Source of the DNA: an uncultured Chloroflexota bacterium
Lineage (GTDB): Bacteria > Chloroflexota > UBA4733
DNA: 63,633 nt
Assembly: GCA_937967325.1 (NCBI GenBank)
Contig: CALBSQ010000333.1
Coordinates: 1 to 63,633 of the forward strand
Reading direction: 5' to 3'
A program made the translations under genes and the position numbers. The stretch's first letter is position 1. Each line of letters begins with the position of its first letter. A model generated the notes under the pieces. It ran no database searches and was not told the origin of the DNA. It saw only the letters and a list, made by a program, of their open reading frames with translations. Positions 32,161 to 41,031 of this stretch are shown here, piece by piece.

Positions 32161-32370
32161 TCAACCAAACCCTTCTCTGGCATGGAGCACCGGTCCCGCT
32201 GATTCCCATCCTACCCGCCGTTGTTGTGAGGGAAAATAGCTACGCAGAATGGCGCTTCTAGGAAGCGCCCAGGTCTGGCACAAGCACTACCCTGATCCCC
32301 GCCCCAGTGGCACATGTGCCGCGCATCCGCCCGGTCGCGCTCCCCCACGGGCAGGCCGGCTGCCCCGCGC

Positions 32371-32490
32371 ATCTACCTCGCCAGCGGGGGCGACTACGCC
32401 GGCGCGCGGCCGTACCTGGAACGGGGCCTGGCGATCTACGAGAAGGTGCTCGGCCCCGACCGCCCCTTGACGAAGGCCAACCGAGCTAAC
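32371..32490 (+). pseudogene. tetratricopeptide-repeat fragment
   Basis: IYLASGGDYAGARPYLERGL followed by AIYEKVLGPDRPLTKANRAN is one and a half kinesin-light-chain-type TPR units (A-x-Y-x3-A-x2-Y-x-E-x-A-L-x-I-x-E-K-x-L-G). Nothing on either side continues the repeats, so it is a remnant of a larger TPR protein, possibly of the STAND-ATPase type present at 22642-25620. Confidence 0.55.
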
Positions 32491-32685
32491 TTGACCCATG
32501 TTACAGCGTCACCAGATGTGCCTTCTGCAGCACAACCCTGGTATCGTCGCTGGTTCCGCTGAGCACACCTCGTCAAACCTGTGCCGACAGTTCATCGGAG
32601 CGTGGATGGCTCGCGGGCGGATTCCTGCGCCGCATGGCAGAAACAGCGATGGACTATCCGCGTAACGCACGACAGTGCCCACAGC

Positions 32686-33654
32686 TCAAGGGATCTTGAA
32701 CGTCGTATCAAGCTCCTGGACGTCTCCCCGAAACTCCTCCGACGATCCGCCATGATACAGACGCATCTCTCGACATAGACCCGCGGTTCCAATTCGCGCA
32801 TCAATCAGGCGGCGGCAGAGCCAACGAGCAACCAACACCTGCTTTGCCACCTGGTACACGTCGTTTGCGTTCAGAAGGGCAACTTGGCCACGGTGCGCGA
32901 AGTACTTATTCCTCACCTTCCACACGTGTTCAAGTACCTTGCTAATATCCTTCGAGTTGCTAGCGCCCATATTGGACGCCAAAAATTTCCTAGCCGCAGT
33001 GACCTTGTGGTTGTAGCCACACATCGCCTCGCAGCCCTGATAGAATTGCATGAATGCTGCATCGAGGAGCCCTGTGAATCGGTCTTCAAGCCCAAGAAGC
33101 GTCATGCCATTGTTGTAGTGCTCAGCCGCGATCTGTACGTCAGTCTTGGTTTGGTCGTTATAATCATCGAAGTGGACACACAGGTTCTCAGAAGCAGCGC
33201 TCCGCTCACCAACCTCGAACGCGAGGCCTCGTATCATCGACCTTCGAGCGGCCCAGAACACCTTACCGCTATCGACGTGTCCCGGCGGAATAGAGTATTC
33301 GATAGAGTTGCAGGTCAAGGAAAAGTCTAGGCAGAGAGACAACGCTCGTAGCTCCTCTAAGAGCGTAGCTATTTTCTGTCCAATATTGGAAGATGTACTG
33401 AAAGTGGATACCTTGTGAATGGTCATTGTTCCGTCGTGGTGCATGAGTGGTGATAAATATGCGGAGGCAGCCGTCCCTGTCGATAGCTGACCAAGGCGGA
33501 CCTGCTCAACCTGTTCATACAGGAAATCGATTGTCTGCTGCGCCATGAGCGAGGGTGTTATTGAGAATGAGTACTGTCCGTGGAGCGTGGCGCTGGTCGA
33601 GAAGTACGTACTGTTTTGCCAGATTTCCCATTCTCGAAACCCGATCACCGACAT
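32686..33654 (-). CDS. HEPN-like protein of unknown function (lower GC, probably acquired)
   Basis: A 322-residue protein whose base composition is visibly less GC-rich than its neighbours. The N-terminal 190 residues are beta-rich and unassigned (YSFSITPSLMAQQTIDFLYE, with RALSLCLDFSLTC). The C-terminal helical part has LLDAAFMQFYQGCEAMCGYN, HKVTAARKFLASNMG and VLEHVWKVRNKYFAHRGQVA. The segment R248-NKYFA-H254 fits the HEPN catalytic motif R-x4-6-H, placed in a helix as expected for Apea-type HEPN domains, which are metal-independent RNases in defence and toxin systems. It lies next to a tyrosine-recombinase tail, consistent with import on a mobile element. Confidence 0.55.
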   Translation of the reverse strand: MSVIGFREWEIWQNSTYFSTSATLHGQYSFSITPSLMAQQTIDFLYEQVEQVRLGQLSTGTAASAYLSPLMHHDGTMTIHKVSTFSTSSNIGQKIATLLEELRALSLCLDFSLTCNSIEYSIPPGHVDSGKVFWAARRSMIRGLAFEVGERSAASENLCVHFDDYNDQTKTDVQIAAEHYNNGMTLLGLEDRFTGLLDAAFMQFYQGCEAMCGYNHKVTAARKFLASNMGASNSKDISKVLEHVWKVRNKYFAHRGQVALLNANDVYQVAKQVLVARWLCRRLIDARIGTAGLCREMRLYHGGSSEEFRGDVQELDTTFKIP

Positions 33655-33877
33655 CGATTACGCCTTCCAGCTTCAGGATCGAAGTCACGACGGCCTGCTG
33701 GCCACGTGACCATCACCATCATCGTGCTGCCAGCGCTTGGATGGAACGCTCCCGCCGCGGTGAAAGTTACCGGCGATCAGGGAAATTATCCCTCCCACAC
33801 CGGGCCGGCGCGCTCCCCCCGGCGGTCGCCCTATCGATGGATGGGGATGGGTCCCGGAGCCTTCACCCGCCGGCCCG

Positions 33878-34030
33878 GCGCTGGAGAACGGGGCCGACGT
33901 CATTGTGCTCGCCAAGCTCCTGGGCCATGCGAGCATCGCCACGCCCCAGCGCTACGTCGACCATCGGGCGCTCAGCACGCTCCGAGGCGCGCTCCCACGG
34001 CTGCCGATCCCGACAGAGCTGGTGGCCTAA
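33878..34030 (+). pseudogene. C-terminal tail of a tyrosine recombinase/integrase
   Basis: The last 50 codons of a phage-type integrase: ALENGADVIVLAKLLGHASI, then ATPQRYVDH, ending PTELVA. It includes the catalytic His of the LLGH box and the nucleophilic Tyr in QRYVDH. The rest of the catalytic domain (R-H-x-R) and the DNA-binding arm are missing; upstream sequence (33655-33877) does not continue the frame and I see nothing else there. Confidence 0.7.
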
Positions 34031-34078
34031 TACCGAGTACCTTAAGCCAAGGTCCAGTCTGATTGGGCGTCGCGGCCA

Positions 34079-34441
34079 TTAAGCTCCAAGCTCATCCGCT
34101 GGCACTGGGACACGACCCGGCGACCGCCGCCGGGGCTTGCTCCTGACGTACCGTTCCAAGGCGGCGCGCCCGATGTCGCTGACGCTGACGCCCTCGGCCG
34201 CGGCGCGCGCCTGCACGGCGTCGTGCAGCCGTTGGGTGATACGAAAGTTCAGCGTGGGCGAGACGCCGGCCACGAGCTGATCCAGGGACGGGCGCCCGCG
34301 GCGCCAGGCAATTGCGGCGTCGGCGTAGCCGGCCTCGGCCTCGGCGACCAGCTCGTCCAGCAGCTCCTCGGTGAGCGTCTCCCCGGACGCCAGCACGACC
34401 GGCAGCGCGACGGTCTCGCGCTTGGCGCTCAGCTTTGCCAT
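34079..34441 (-). CDS. ribbon-helix-helix-type antitoxin
   Basis: A 120-residue protein, second gene of a toxin-antitoxin pair. The N-terminal MAKLSAKRETVALPVVLASG is followed by an acidic helix (TEELLDELVAEAEAGYADAA) and the C-terminal domain PTLNFRITQRLHDAVQARAA plus AEGVSVSDIGRAALERYVRS, a ribbon-helix-helix or Arc-like DNA-binding region as in HicB/CopG antitoxins. The start at ATG 34441 overlaps the end of the upstream toxin by 13 bp. It is expected to autoregulate. Confidence 0.7.
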   Translation of the reverse strand: MAKLSAKRETVALPVVLASGETLTEELLDELVAEAEAGYADAAIAWRRGRPSLDQLVAGVSPTLNFRITQRLHDAVQARAAAEGVSVSDIGRAALERYVRSKPRRRSPGRVPVPADELGA

Positions 34442-34701
34442 CTCCTCGCCTCCTCGTAGTGCCGCCGATACTGCTCGCGCATGGGCATCGCGTGGATCAC
34501 CAGCACGTCGCCGTCCGCCGCGGCCAGCGCGATCACCTCCAACAGGACCCCGTCCGCGTCCGCGCCGAGGAAGACAATCCGCTCCTGCTTGGCGCCCGAT
34601 GGCGGGGCGGCCAGCCCGACGACCTCGTAGTGCTCGACGACGTAGCGACTGCGCGCCCGGCTGATCCGGTGCTTGGTGGCGGAGCGGAGGAACCTGACCA
34701 T
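34429..34701 (-). CDS. small RelE-superfamily-like toxin
   Basis: A 90-residue basic protein: MVRFLRSATKHRISRARSRY, VVGLAAPPSGAKQERIVFLG, VLLEVIALAAADGDVLVIHA and MPMREQYRRHYEE. The order of a helix with K-H-R, a strand, and a final strand-helix ending MPMRxxYR resembles DUF4258/BrnT-like toxins. The position ahead of an RHH antitoxin with overlapping ends makes a toxin role likely. The ATG 34701 initiates at the conserved first strand. Confidence 0.65.
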   Translation of the reverse strand: MVRFLRSATKHRISRARSRYVVEHYEVVGLAAPPSGAKQERIVFLGADADGVLLEVIALAAADGDVLVIHAMPMREQYRRHYEEARRWQS

Positions 34702-34765
34702 ACGCGGACATCATAGCATTACTGTAGCACAGAATGTCGGGCAGCACGGCCCGCGCGGGGTTTCG

Positions 34766-34906
34766 CTAATCCCACCCGTGCTCGTCCGCCACGCCGTAGG
34801 CCACCGTGGCCGGCTCCCCGCAGGCGTCGGAGAGGGCCCGACGCACCAGCGCATCCAGGCGCCCGGCGAGCTGCTTCGCGGTCAGCGCGTCCGGCGCGTC
34901 TCCCTG
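34766..34906 (-). pseudogene. C-terminal gene fragment, unidentified
   Basis: In one frame the sequence reads PDALTAKQLAGRLDALVRRA followed by LSDACGEPATVAYGVADEHG and stops at 34768-34766. It looks like a genuine protein C terminus (codon use matches), but it has no start and no counterpart upstream; I do not recognise the family. Confidence 0.3.
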
Positions 34907-35019
34907 GCGGACACCTTGCTGGGGTCAGCTGCCGGCTCCCTGCGCCGGGCTCCGACCGGCTGCGCCTGTCGACGCCACCGGCAGTTCCAATGGTCGTTCA
35001 ACCGGCGAGCGGCCGCGCC

Positions 35020-35463
35020 TTACGCGGCGCGTTTGGCCTGTGCTACCAGCGTGCGGGTATCGGCGACCATGCCAAGCTGCTGGAAGCAGCCAAGCCGGTC
35101 CCACAGGGACCACTCCTCGGCGATCTTGCCCTCGGCAATTCGCAGGACCGAGAACTCCGTATACGTCACCTGCTTGCCGGTCGGCGCGACGCCGAACAGC
35201 GGGCCCGTGTGGGCGCCGCGGAACGTCGCCTGGTACATCACGCGGTCCCCCTCAGCCACCATGTGATCGATGGTCACCTGGGGGTTCGTGAAGGCGGCGC
35301 GCTGGAAGGCGGTGAGCCGTTTGACCTCGGCGAACCCGGGCGCCACGTGCTCCTCCATCGTCCTCGGGTTGAGGGCGTGGGGCCACAGGGGATGAAAGAC
35401 GTAATCACGGGCATATGCCTCATCGATCACGTCCAGGTTCCCCCAGTTCCACGGCTCCTCAAT
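35020..35463 (-). pseudogene. SnoaL-like ester-cyclase family protein, 5' truncated
   Basis: The frame carries the NTF2-like/SnoaL fold from QIEEPWNWGNLDVIDEAYAR through ERLTAFQRAAF-type helix (here AEVKRLTAFQRAAFTNPQVT), IDHMVAEGDRVMYQATFRGA, YTEFSVLRIAEGKIAEEWSL and DRLGCFQQLG. Related proteins hydrate or cyclise small polyketide-like substrates, but many have no known role. The first ten or so residues and the start codon are missing: at about 35465 the sequence switches to a DUF1003 fragment on the other strand. Confidence 0.7.
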
Positions 35464-35469
35464 CTGGTC

Positions 35470-35757
35470 ATGAGCTTCCAGGCGGCCTATGCGGCGCCGA
35501 TCATCGTGATGAGCCAGAACCGGCAGGCGCAGAAAGATCGGCTCGCCGCGGAACACGACTACCAGATAAATGTCCAGGCGGAAGACGAGATCAAGGCCAT
35601 CCTGCAGCATCTGGAATAGCAAGAAGAGCTGATCGTCCAGGTGCTCCGCCGGATGGAGCAGGCCGGGACGCCGGGCGGCCCCTCGGAGCGTCCGGCGACG
35701 CTTCCGACGGCGGCTCCCGCCCGTTTGGGGGCGCCGGAAGCGGCCTCCCCTGGGTAG
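35470..35757 (+). pseudogene. DUF1003 protein C-terminal fragment with nonsense codon
   Basis: MSFQAAYAAPIIVMSQNRQA, then AEHDYQINVQAEDEIKAILQ match the last helix and cytoplasmic tail of DUF1003 membrane proteins (…APxIxMSQNRQxxxDRxxAExDYxVN…). A TAG at 35617-35619 interrupts the frame, which continues without shift (QEELIVQVLRRMEQAG…) to a second stop at 35755-35757. The membrane helices upstream are gone, cut at the same point as the SnoaL gene. Confidence 0.65.
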
Positions 35758-35807
35758 GCGGTACCACAGGCTCGTCCTCGTCACGGTAGCCCGCACGTCG
35801 CGCGGCA

Positions 35808-35961
35808 GAGCAGACGAGCGCTTATGAGCACTGCTGCCACTGCGCCCGCGCGAGACGCTCGCGGTGGCCGGCGACGAAGCCCTACTCTCCGGCATCGCCG
35901 CCACGAACGTACGACGCACGATGGAAGGTATCATCCCCATCTTGCACTATACGGCGGCGCC
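35808..35961 (+). pseudogene. collapsed copy of the APC permease gene
   Basis: Positions 35808-35844 (GCAGACGAG…ATGAGCACTGCTGCCACTG) repeat the ribosome-site region and first codons of the APC gene (20122-20158). From about 35846 to 35955 the sequence instead matches the last 110 bp of that gene (21934-22045; CGCGAGACGCTCGCGGTGGC onwards), with a handful of substitutions. About 1.8 kb between is missing and the junction falls at a shared GCCCGCG-like string. The join is out of frame. Confidence 0.8.
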
Positions 35962-35998
35962 TGCCGGCTGACGGCGGGACGACGGAACTGGGGCGTAA

Positions 35999-37192
35999 CT
36001 ACCCATGATGATGGGCGTGCTCGTCCATCGGGACGGCGCCGGTGGGGCTCCGGCGCCGGCCCGCGCCCGCCATGGCGCGCAGCATTGCCGGGCCGCCCGT
36101 CGCCAGGAAGCGCCAGCCGAGCACGGCCATCAGCGCCAGGAAGGCGAGGTCGAGCCAGCTCGTGTAGTCCCAGGCCGGGTGCGATTCCAGGATCTGCACG
36201 GGATGGTGGGCGGGCGCCCAGCCGAGCGCGCCGAACACTACCTCAACCAGGAAGCCCGCGACCACCATGACCACGTACGAGACGGCGAACAGGTAGAGCG
36301 CGACACGACCACCGTAGTACTTGCGATAGATGTCCAGGATCGGGACGATGATGAGGTCGGCGAAGATGAAGGCGATCACGCCGCCGAAGCTGATGCCGCC
36401 GTTCCAGAGCACCGCCGCCAGCGGCACGTTGCCGACCGAGCAAACGAAGCTGACGACGGCGATGAGCGGCCCGATCAGCGGCCCCCAGAATAGGGCCAGG
36501 GTGGGGTGGCCACTGAGGAACAGGCCCGTCCAGAAGCTGTTCGGGACCCAGGCGGCGAGCGCACCGGCGATCAGGAAGCCCAGCGCCAGGTCCACATACA
36601 GGCTATAGAGGTCCATATAGAAGTAGTGGCTGATCGCGGTGAAGGCGCGCGCCGAGAAGAGGCGCGGCAGGAATGGCCCTTCGGTCACGGACATGTCCAT
36701 CTCGCCGTGGCCCTCCATCCGCCCGGCGAGTCCACGCTCGGCCTGGCGTCGCGCCGCTTCGACCAGCCATGGCCGCAGCGTGAGCCGGAACAGGATCGCC
36801 AGGAGGACGACCATCAAGATGCCGCCGGCGAACTCGGCGGCCAGGAACTGCCAGCCGAGCAGGATGAGCAGCGCCAGCCCCAGCTCGAAGACGAGGTTGG
36901 TGGAGGCGAACTCGAAGATGATGGCGTTGGCGAAGCTCGCCCCCTTGCGGAAGAGGCTGCGCGCCACGGCGACGGCGGCGTAAGAGCAGGACGACGAAGC
37001 CGCGCCGAGCACTGTGGCGAGCGCCACCCCGCGCGGCGAGTCCTTGCCCAGCGCGCCGGCCACGGCATTCCGCGACACCACCGTCTGAACAACGGCGGAG
37101 AGCAGGAAGCCGAGGGCGAGCGGCCAGAGCACCTCCCAGAGCATGGTGAAGGCCAACAGGAGGGCATGCCCGATTCCCTGGATCACCATCAT
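35999..37192 (-). CDS. permease (COG0701/DUF318 family) in copper operon
   Basis: A 397-residue membrane protein with eight to ten helices and the two-fold pattern of the COG0701 permeases: LGAASSSCSYAAVAVARSLF with RKGASFANAIIFEFASTNLV in the first half, and FVCSVGNVPLAAVLWNGGIS plus FGGVIAFIFADLIIVPILDI in the second. Members such as ArsP export organoarsenicals; others occur with copper or YHS proteins. The C terminus ends in a His-rich tail (EHAHHHG) and residues 150-180 include Met/His (MEGHGEMDMS), both plausible metal contacts. ATG 37192 is preceded by GGGAGAAGAG. It is the last gene of the csoR-copA-copZ-YHS set, 98 bp after the YHS gene. Confidence 0.75.
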   Translation of the reverse strand: MMVIQGIGHALLLAFTMLWEVLWPLALGFLLSAVVQTVVSRNAVAGALGKDSPRGVALATVLGAASSSCSYAAVAVARSLFRKGASFANAIIFEFASTNLVFELGLALLILLGWQFLAAEFAGGILMVVLLAILFRLTLRPWLVEAARRQAERGLAGRMEGHGEMDMSVTEGPFLPRLFSARAFTAISHYFYMDLYSLYVDLALGFLIAGALAAWVPNSFWTGLFLSGHPTLALFWGPLIGPLIAVVSFVCSVGNVPLAAVLWNGGISFGGVIAFIFADLIIVPILDIYRKYYGGRVALYLFAVSYVVMVVAGFLVEVVFGALGWAPAHHPVQILESHPAWDYTSWLDLAFLALMAVLGWRFLATGGPAMLRAMAGAGRRRSPTGAVPMDEHAHHHG

Positions 37193-37290
37193 GGCTCTTC
37201 TCCCTCTTCACCCCCGCCAAGGCGTCGGGTCGGGCGCGCGGATCCGGCCGCGCGCCCGAGAATCGATCGTCGCGGTGCTGACGACCGCGG

Positions 37291-37455
37291 CTACATCGAC
37301 GGCTTGTAGTTGGGATCGAGGTATTTCTCGGGATCCGCGTCGAAGGCCTTCCTGCAGCCGGGGCCGCAGAAGTAGTAGGTCTTGCCGTGATAGTCGCTCT
37401 TCTGGCGGGCCGTCTTGGGATCGACATCCATCCCACAGATGGGATCTTTTTCCAT
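37291..37455 (-). CDS. YHS-domain metal-binding protein
   Basis: A 54-residue protein too short for usual gene-calling cut-offs. MEKDPICGMDVDPKTARQKS and the later YYFCGPGCRKAFDADPEKYL are the YHS/TRASH signature: Cys7 in CGMxV, then FC-x3-C-x2-F (Cys30, Cys34). YHS domains bind soft metals such as copper and occur fused to or beside P-type ATPases. ATG 37455 follows a GGGAGTAATCC region. It begins 20 bp after copZ-like stop and is clearly part of the operon. Confidence 0.85.
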   Translation of the reverse strand: MEKDPICGMDVDPKTARQKSDYHGKTYYFCGPGCRKAFDADPEKYLDPNYKPSM

Positions 37456-37475
37456 GCGGATTACTCCCTTCTCTC

Positions 37476-37697
37476 TTATCCCTGATCGACCGATGCCACC
37501 GGATAGTCCTCCTCTTGGAGGATCTCCTTCATCCGCTCGACGGAGACACGGCGCTCGTCGTAGGCGACGCTCACCTGCTTCGCCGGGATGTCCACATCAA
37601 CACGCTGGACGCCCTCGACCGGGGTCAGCGCTCCTTTCACCGCACGCTCGCAGTGCTCGCAGGAGATGTCGGGGACGCTCAACGTTACGATTGCCAT
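37476..37697 (-). CDS. copZ: CopZ-like heavy-metal-associated copper chaperone
   Basis: A 73-residue HMA-domain protein: MAIVTLSVPDISCEHCERAV, then VKGALTPVEGVQRVDVDIPA and VSVAYDERRVSVERMKEILQ. The metal site is SCEHC (Cys13, Cys16), as in copper chaperones that deliver Cu(I) to CopA; the usual Met before the first Cys is Ile-Ser. Length and beta-alpha-beta-beta-alpha-beta pattern match the family. It starts 17 bp after the copA stop, indicating co-transcription and stoichiometric use with the ATPase. Confidence 0.85.
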   Translation of the reverse strand: MAIVTLSVPDISCEHCERAVKGALTPVEGVQRVDVDIPAKQVSVAYDERRVSVERMKEILQEEDYPVASVDQG

Positions 37698-37714
37698 GGC
37701 TGCGTGATTCCTCT

Positions 37715-40700
37715 CTATTGCACCGGGACCACGAAGTCCGCGGTCACTACCTGCCCATCGCTGGTCGCGAACTGCCCCCACACTTTGTAGAGGCCGGGCA
37801 TGGGAAACGTGTTGTGGAAGGCGATGTCGGGACCGTAGGTGCCGGCGGACGGCGCGCCGTCCGCCCCCGCCATCGCCATACTCGGCGACTCGCCATGCGT
37901 GTGGACAAAGGTCTGGGCGTCCTCGCTCAGGATGGCCACGTGGGCGGCGGCGCCGAGATAGGGACGCAGGTTGCTCAGACCGTCGCCGGTGCGCGCATCT
38001 TCCAGACGGAAGGTCAACGTCGCGTCCTGGCCGGCCGCCAGCGCGCCGGCGCCTTCCAGCGCGACGCGCACGTCATCGATCACCTTGGGCGTCCGGTCCA
38101 CCGCCAGGCGCCCGCCCTCGGCGCTCGGCGCGCCGGCGGTGAGCATGTCACTCAGCAGTACCTCCTGCCCGTTGTGGCGGGAGAACTGGTTGTAGAGGAA
38201 GTAGGTACCCGAGACGGGGAAGGTAGCGTCGACGGCGTACTCGCCGGGGACGCCGGTCGGCTGGGGGTGGATGTGTTGGAACTGGACGAGGTCGCGGCTG
38301 ACCACGATCAGGTGCATCGGCTCCTCGTGGCTGATAGCGATGTCGGCGAACGGCGCGCCATCCCTGGCCTGAGTGAGCCGGTAGGTCAGGTGTACGGGCC
38401 GGCCAGGCTCGATCGTCGCCGGCGCCTGGAGCGTGCCGCGCACCCCCGCCTCGGCCGCCGGGATGGCCGGCGCCATCGCTTCCATGTTGCCCATATGATT
38501 GTTGCTCATGTCACTGCCTCCTGAGAGGATCAAGGCTCCTGCCCCGATGGCCAGGGCTACCAGGGCGATGCCGCCCAGGTAGGCATAGGCGCGGATGCGC
38601 TCCCGCAGGGGCGGGTGCAGGATGGCGCGGGGGCTGGCCGGCCGGCGGAAGCCGCGCAGGCGCAGGGCGTTGGTCACGACGCTGACGCTGCTCATGGCCA
38701 TCGCCGCGGCGGCCAGCATCGGGCTCAGCAGCACGTGGAAGAAAGGATAGAGGGCGCCCATCGCCACGGGGATCAGCACGACATTGTAGGCGAAGGCCCA
38801 GAACAGGCCCTGCTTGATCGTCGCGACCGTCTGGCGGGACAGGGCGATGGCGGAGACGATGCCGCGCAGGTCGCCGCCGATCAGCGTGATGTCCGAAGCG
38901 GCCATCGCCACGTCGGTCCCGGCGCCCATGGCGATCCCCAGGTCGGCCTGGGCCAGCGCGGGCGCGTCGTTGACGCCGTCGCCGACCATCGCCACGACCT
39001 TGCCCTGGCCCTGGAGCGACTTCACCTGGTCGGACTTCTGCCCCGGCAGCACGTCCGCCAGGACGTGGTCGACGCCAACCTGCCGCGCGATCGTTTCGGC
39101 GACAGCGCGGTTGTCGCCGGTCAGCATCCAGACGTCCAGACCGAGCGCCTTCAGCTCGGCGACCGCCTCGGCGGACTCCGGCTTGAGCGTGTCGGCCACG
39201 GCGATGAGGCCGCTGGCGGCGCCGTTGACCGCCACATACATGGGCGTCGCGCCCGCCCGAGCCAGCTCGTCCGCGTCCGTCGTGATGCCGTTGAGGGAGA
39301 CGCCCGTCTGCTCCATGAGGGCGCGATTGCCCAGCAGCAGATCACGACCCTCGACCACCGCCTGGACGCCCTTGCCGGCAATCGCCTGGAAGTGCGCCGC
39401 GCTCGGCAGGTCGAGGCCGCGCTCGCGAGCCGCGGCTACGATGGCCTGGCCCAACGGGTGTTCGGAGCCGACCTCCGCCGCCGCGGCCAGGCGCAGCAGC
39501 TCGCTGTCAGCCAGCCCGTGGCTCGTGACGACGCGCGTCACCGCCGGCTTGCCGCGCGTGAGCGTGCCCGTCTTGTCGAGCACCACCGCGGTCACCTTGC
39601 GCGCCTGCTCCAGCGCCTCGCCGCCGCGGATGAGCACGCCCAGCTCGGCGGCCTTGCCCGTGCCGACCATGATGGCGGTCGGCGTGGCGAGGCCCAACGC
39701 GCAAGGGCAGGCGATGATCAGCACCGCAATGGCGGCCTGCAGCGCCAGCGTGAGTTTCGGCTCCGGCCCGACGACCAGCCAGCCGATGAAGGTGAGCGCG
39801 GCCAGCGCCAGGATCACCGGGACGAAGACCGAGGCGACGGCGTCGGCCAGGCGCTGGATCGGCGCCTTGGACCCTTGCGCCTCCTCTACCAGTCGCACGA
39901 TCTGCGCCAGGGCGGTGTCCTTGCCCACCTTGGTCGCCCGGAAGACGAAGCTGCCGCTGGTGTTCAGCGTGGCGCCGATGACGCTATCCCCCGGCCCCTT
40001 CTCCACCGGCAAGCTCTCGCCGGTGAGCATGCTCTCGTCCAGCGCCGAGCGGCCCTCGGTGACGACGCCGTCGACCGGCGCCTTCTCACCCGGCCGGACG
40101 CGCACCAGGTCGCCGACCTGCACGGCCTCCACCGGCAGTTCCTGCTCGATCCCGCCGCGAATGACGCGGGCGGTTTTCGCTTGCAGGCCCATCAGGGCCT
40201 TAATCGCGGCGCTCGTCCGGCCGCGCGCTCGCGCCTCCAGCCAGCGGCCCATCAGGATCAAGGCGACGATGATCACCGCGGTCTCGTAGTACAGGTGCGC
40301 CGGGAAGCCCCAGCGCGCCGCCAGCGACGGCCAAAGCGTCACGAAGGCGCTGTAGCCGTAGGCGACGCTGGTTCCAACGGCGACCAGCGTGTTCATGTTG
40401 GTACCGCCGTGCCGCGCCGCCGCCCAGGCGGCGCTGTAGAAGACGCGCCCGGCCCAGAACTGGACGATGGTGGCGGCGATCAGCAGCACCGGCGCGACCA
40501 GCGCCATGTCCAGGCCCAACGGCAGGTACATGAGCGCCATCATGGCGAGACCCACGGCCAGGCTCACCAGCGACTTGCGGCGCAGGTCGTCGATCTCGCG
40601 TTGCCGCGCCAGGGCGTGCGCATCCACCGGCTCGACCGCCTGGGCCGGCAATGCCGGCATATCCGCGCGAGGCTCCGTCACCGGCGCCGGTGGGATGCTC

Positions 40701-40990
40701 GAAGGCTCGGCGGGCAGCTCGCGGACGCCATAGCCCGCCTTGCCCACCGCGGCCACAAGCCCGTCGAGGCCGATGGTCGCGGGGTCGTAGGAGACGCGAG
40801 CACGCTCGGTGGCCAGGTTCACGCTGGCCTCCCACACGCCGGGCGCCTTAGCCAGCGCCTTCTCGACCCGACGCACGCAGGAGGCGCAGGTCATGCCCGT
40901 GATCGGCAAATCCACCTCGCGCGTCGCGGCGGGGTCCGGTGGGGAGACGGTCGCAACCGCCGGCTCATGTTGTCGTTCGTCGATTACCAC
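37715..40990 (-). CDS. copA: P1B-type copper-exporting ATPase with extended C-terminal domain
   Basis: A 1091-residue Cu(I)-translocating ATPase. N-terminal HMA domain with GMTCASC (32-38); membrane helices from about 140; actuator loop (DESMLTGES); ion-binding CPC at 428-430; phosphorylation site DKTGT 472-476; SEHPLGQAIV (HP motif, 509-518); GDGVND 670-675; last core helices with YN and MSS (735, 766-768). The core ends near residue 783, normal for CopA (about 750-830). It is followed by an extra helix (IALVALAIGAGALILSGG, about 807-825) and a roughly 260-residue, Met/His-containing, beta-rich domain (MSNNHMGNMEAMAP, EEPMHLIVVSRDLVQFQHIH, FPVSGTYFLYN, FVHTHGESPSMAMAG) probably outside the membrane, like YtkA/FixH-type copper-site proteins. 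Immediately downstream of csoR. Confidence 0.9.
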   Translation of the reverse strand: MVIDERQHEPAVATVSPPDPAATREVDLPITGMTCASCVRRVEKALAKAPGVWEASVNLATERARVSYDPATIGLDGLVAAVGKAGYGVRELPAEPSSIPPAPVTEPRADMPALPAQAVEPVDAHALARQREIDDLRRKSLVSLAVGLAMMALMYLPLGLDMALVAPVLLIAATIVQFWAGRVFYSAAWAAARHGGTNMNTLVAVGTSVAYGYSAFVTLWPSLAARWGFPAHLYYETAVIIVALILMGRWLEARARGRTSAAIKALMGLQAKTARVIRGGIEQELPVEAVQVGDLVRVRPGEKAPVDGVVTEGRSALDESMLTGESLPVEKGPGDSVIGATLNTSGSFVFRATKVGKDTALAQIVRLVEEAQGSKAPIQRLADAVASVFVPVILALAALTFIGWLVVGPEPKLTLALQAAIAVLIIACPCALGLATPTAIMVGTGKAAELGVLIRGGEALEQARKVTAVVLDKTGTLTRGKPAVTRVVTSHGLADSELLRLAAAAEVGSEHPLGQAIVAAARERGLDLPSAAHFQAIAGKGVQAVVEGRDLLLGNRALMEQTGVSLNGITTDADELARAGATPMYVAVNGAASGLIAVADTLKPESAEAVAELKALGLDVWMLTGDNRAVAETIARQVGVDHVLADVLPGQKSDQVKSLQGQGKVVAMVGDGVNDAPALAQADLGIAMGAGTDVAMAASDITLIGGDLRGIVSAIALSRQTVATIKQGLFWAFAYNVVLIPVAMGALYPFFHVLLSPMLAAAAMAMSSVSVVTNALRLRGFRRPASPRAILHPPLRERIRAYAYLGGIALVALAIGAGALILSGGSDMSNNHMGNMEAMAPAIPAAEAGVRGTLQAPATIEPGRPVHLTYRLTQARDGAPFADIAISHEEPMHLIVVSRDLVQFQHIHPQPTGVPGEYAVDATFPVSGTYFLYNQFSRHNGQEVLLSDMLTAGAPSAEGGRLAVDRTPKVIDDVRVALEGAGALAAGQDATLTFRLEDARTGDGLSNLRPYLGAAAHVAILSEDAQTFVHTHGESPSMAMAGADGAPSAGTYGPDIAFHNTFPMPGLYKVWGQFATSDGQVVTADFVVPVQ

Positions 40991-41031
40991 AGATGCTCTT
41001 GTCTTTCTCGTTGTCGTTCGCTCGAGTGCCC

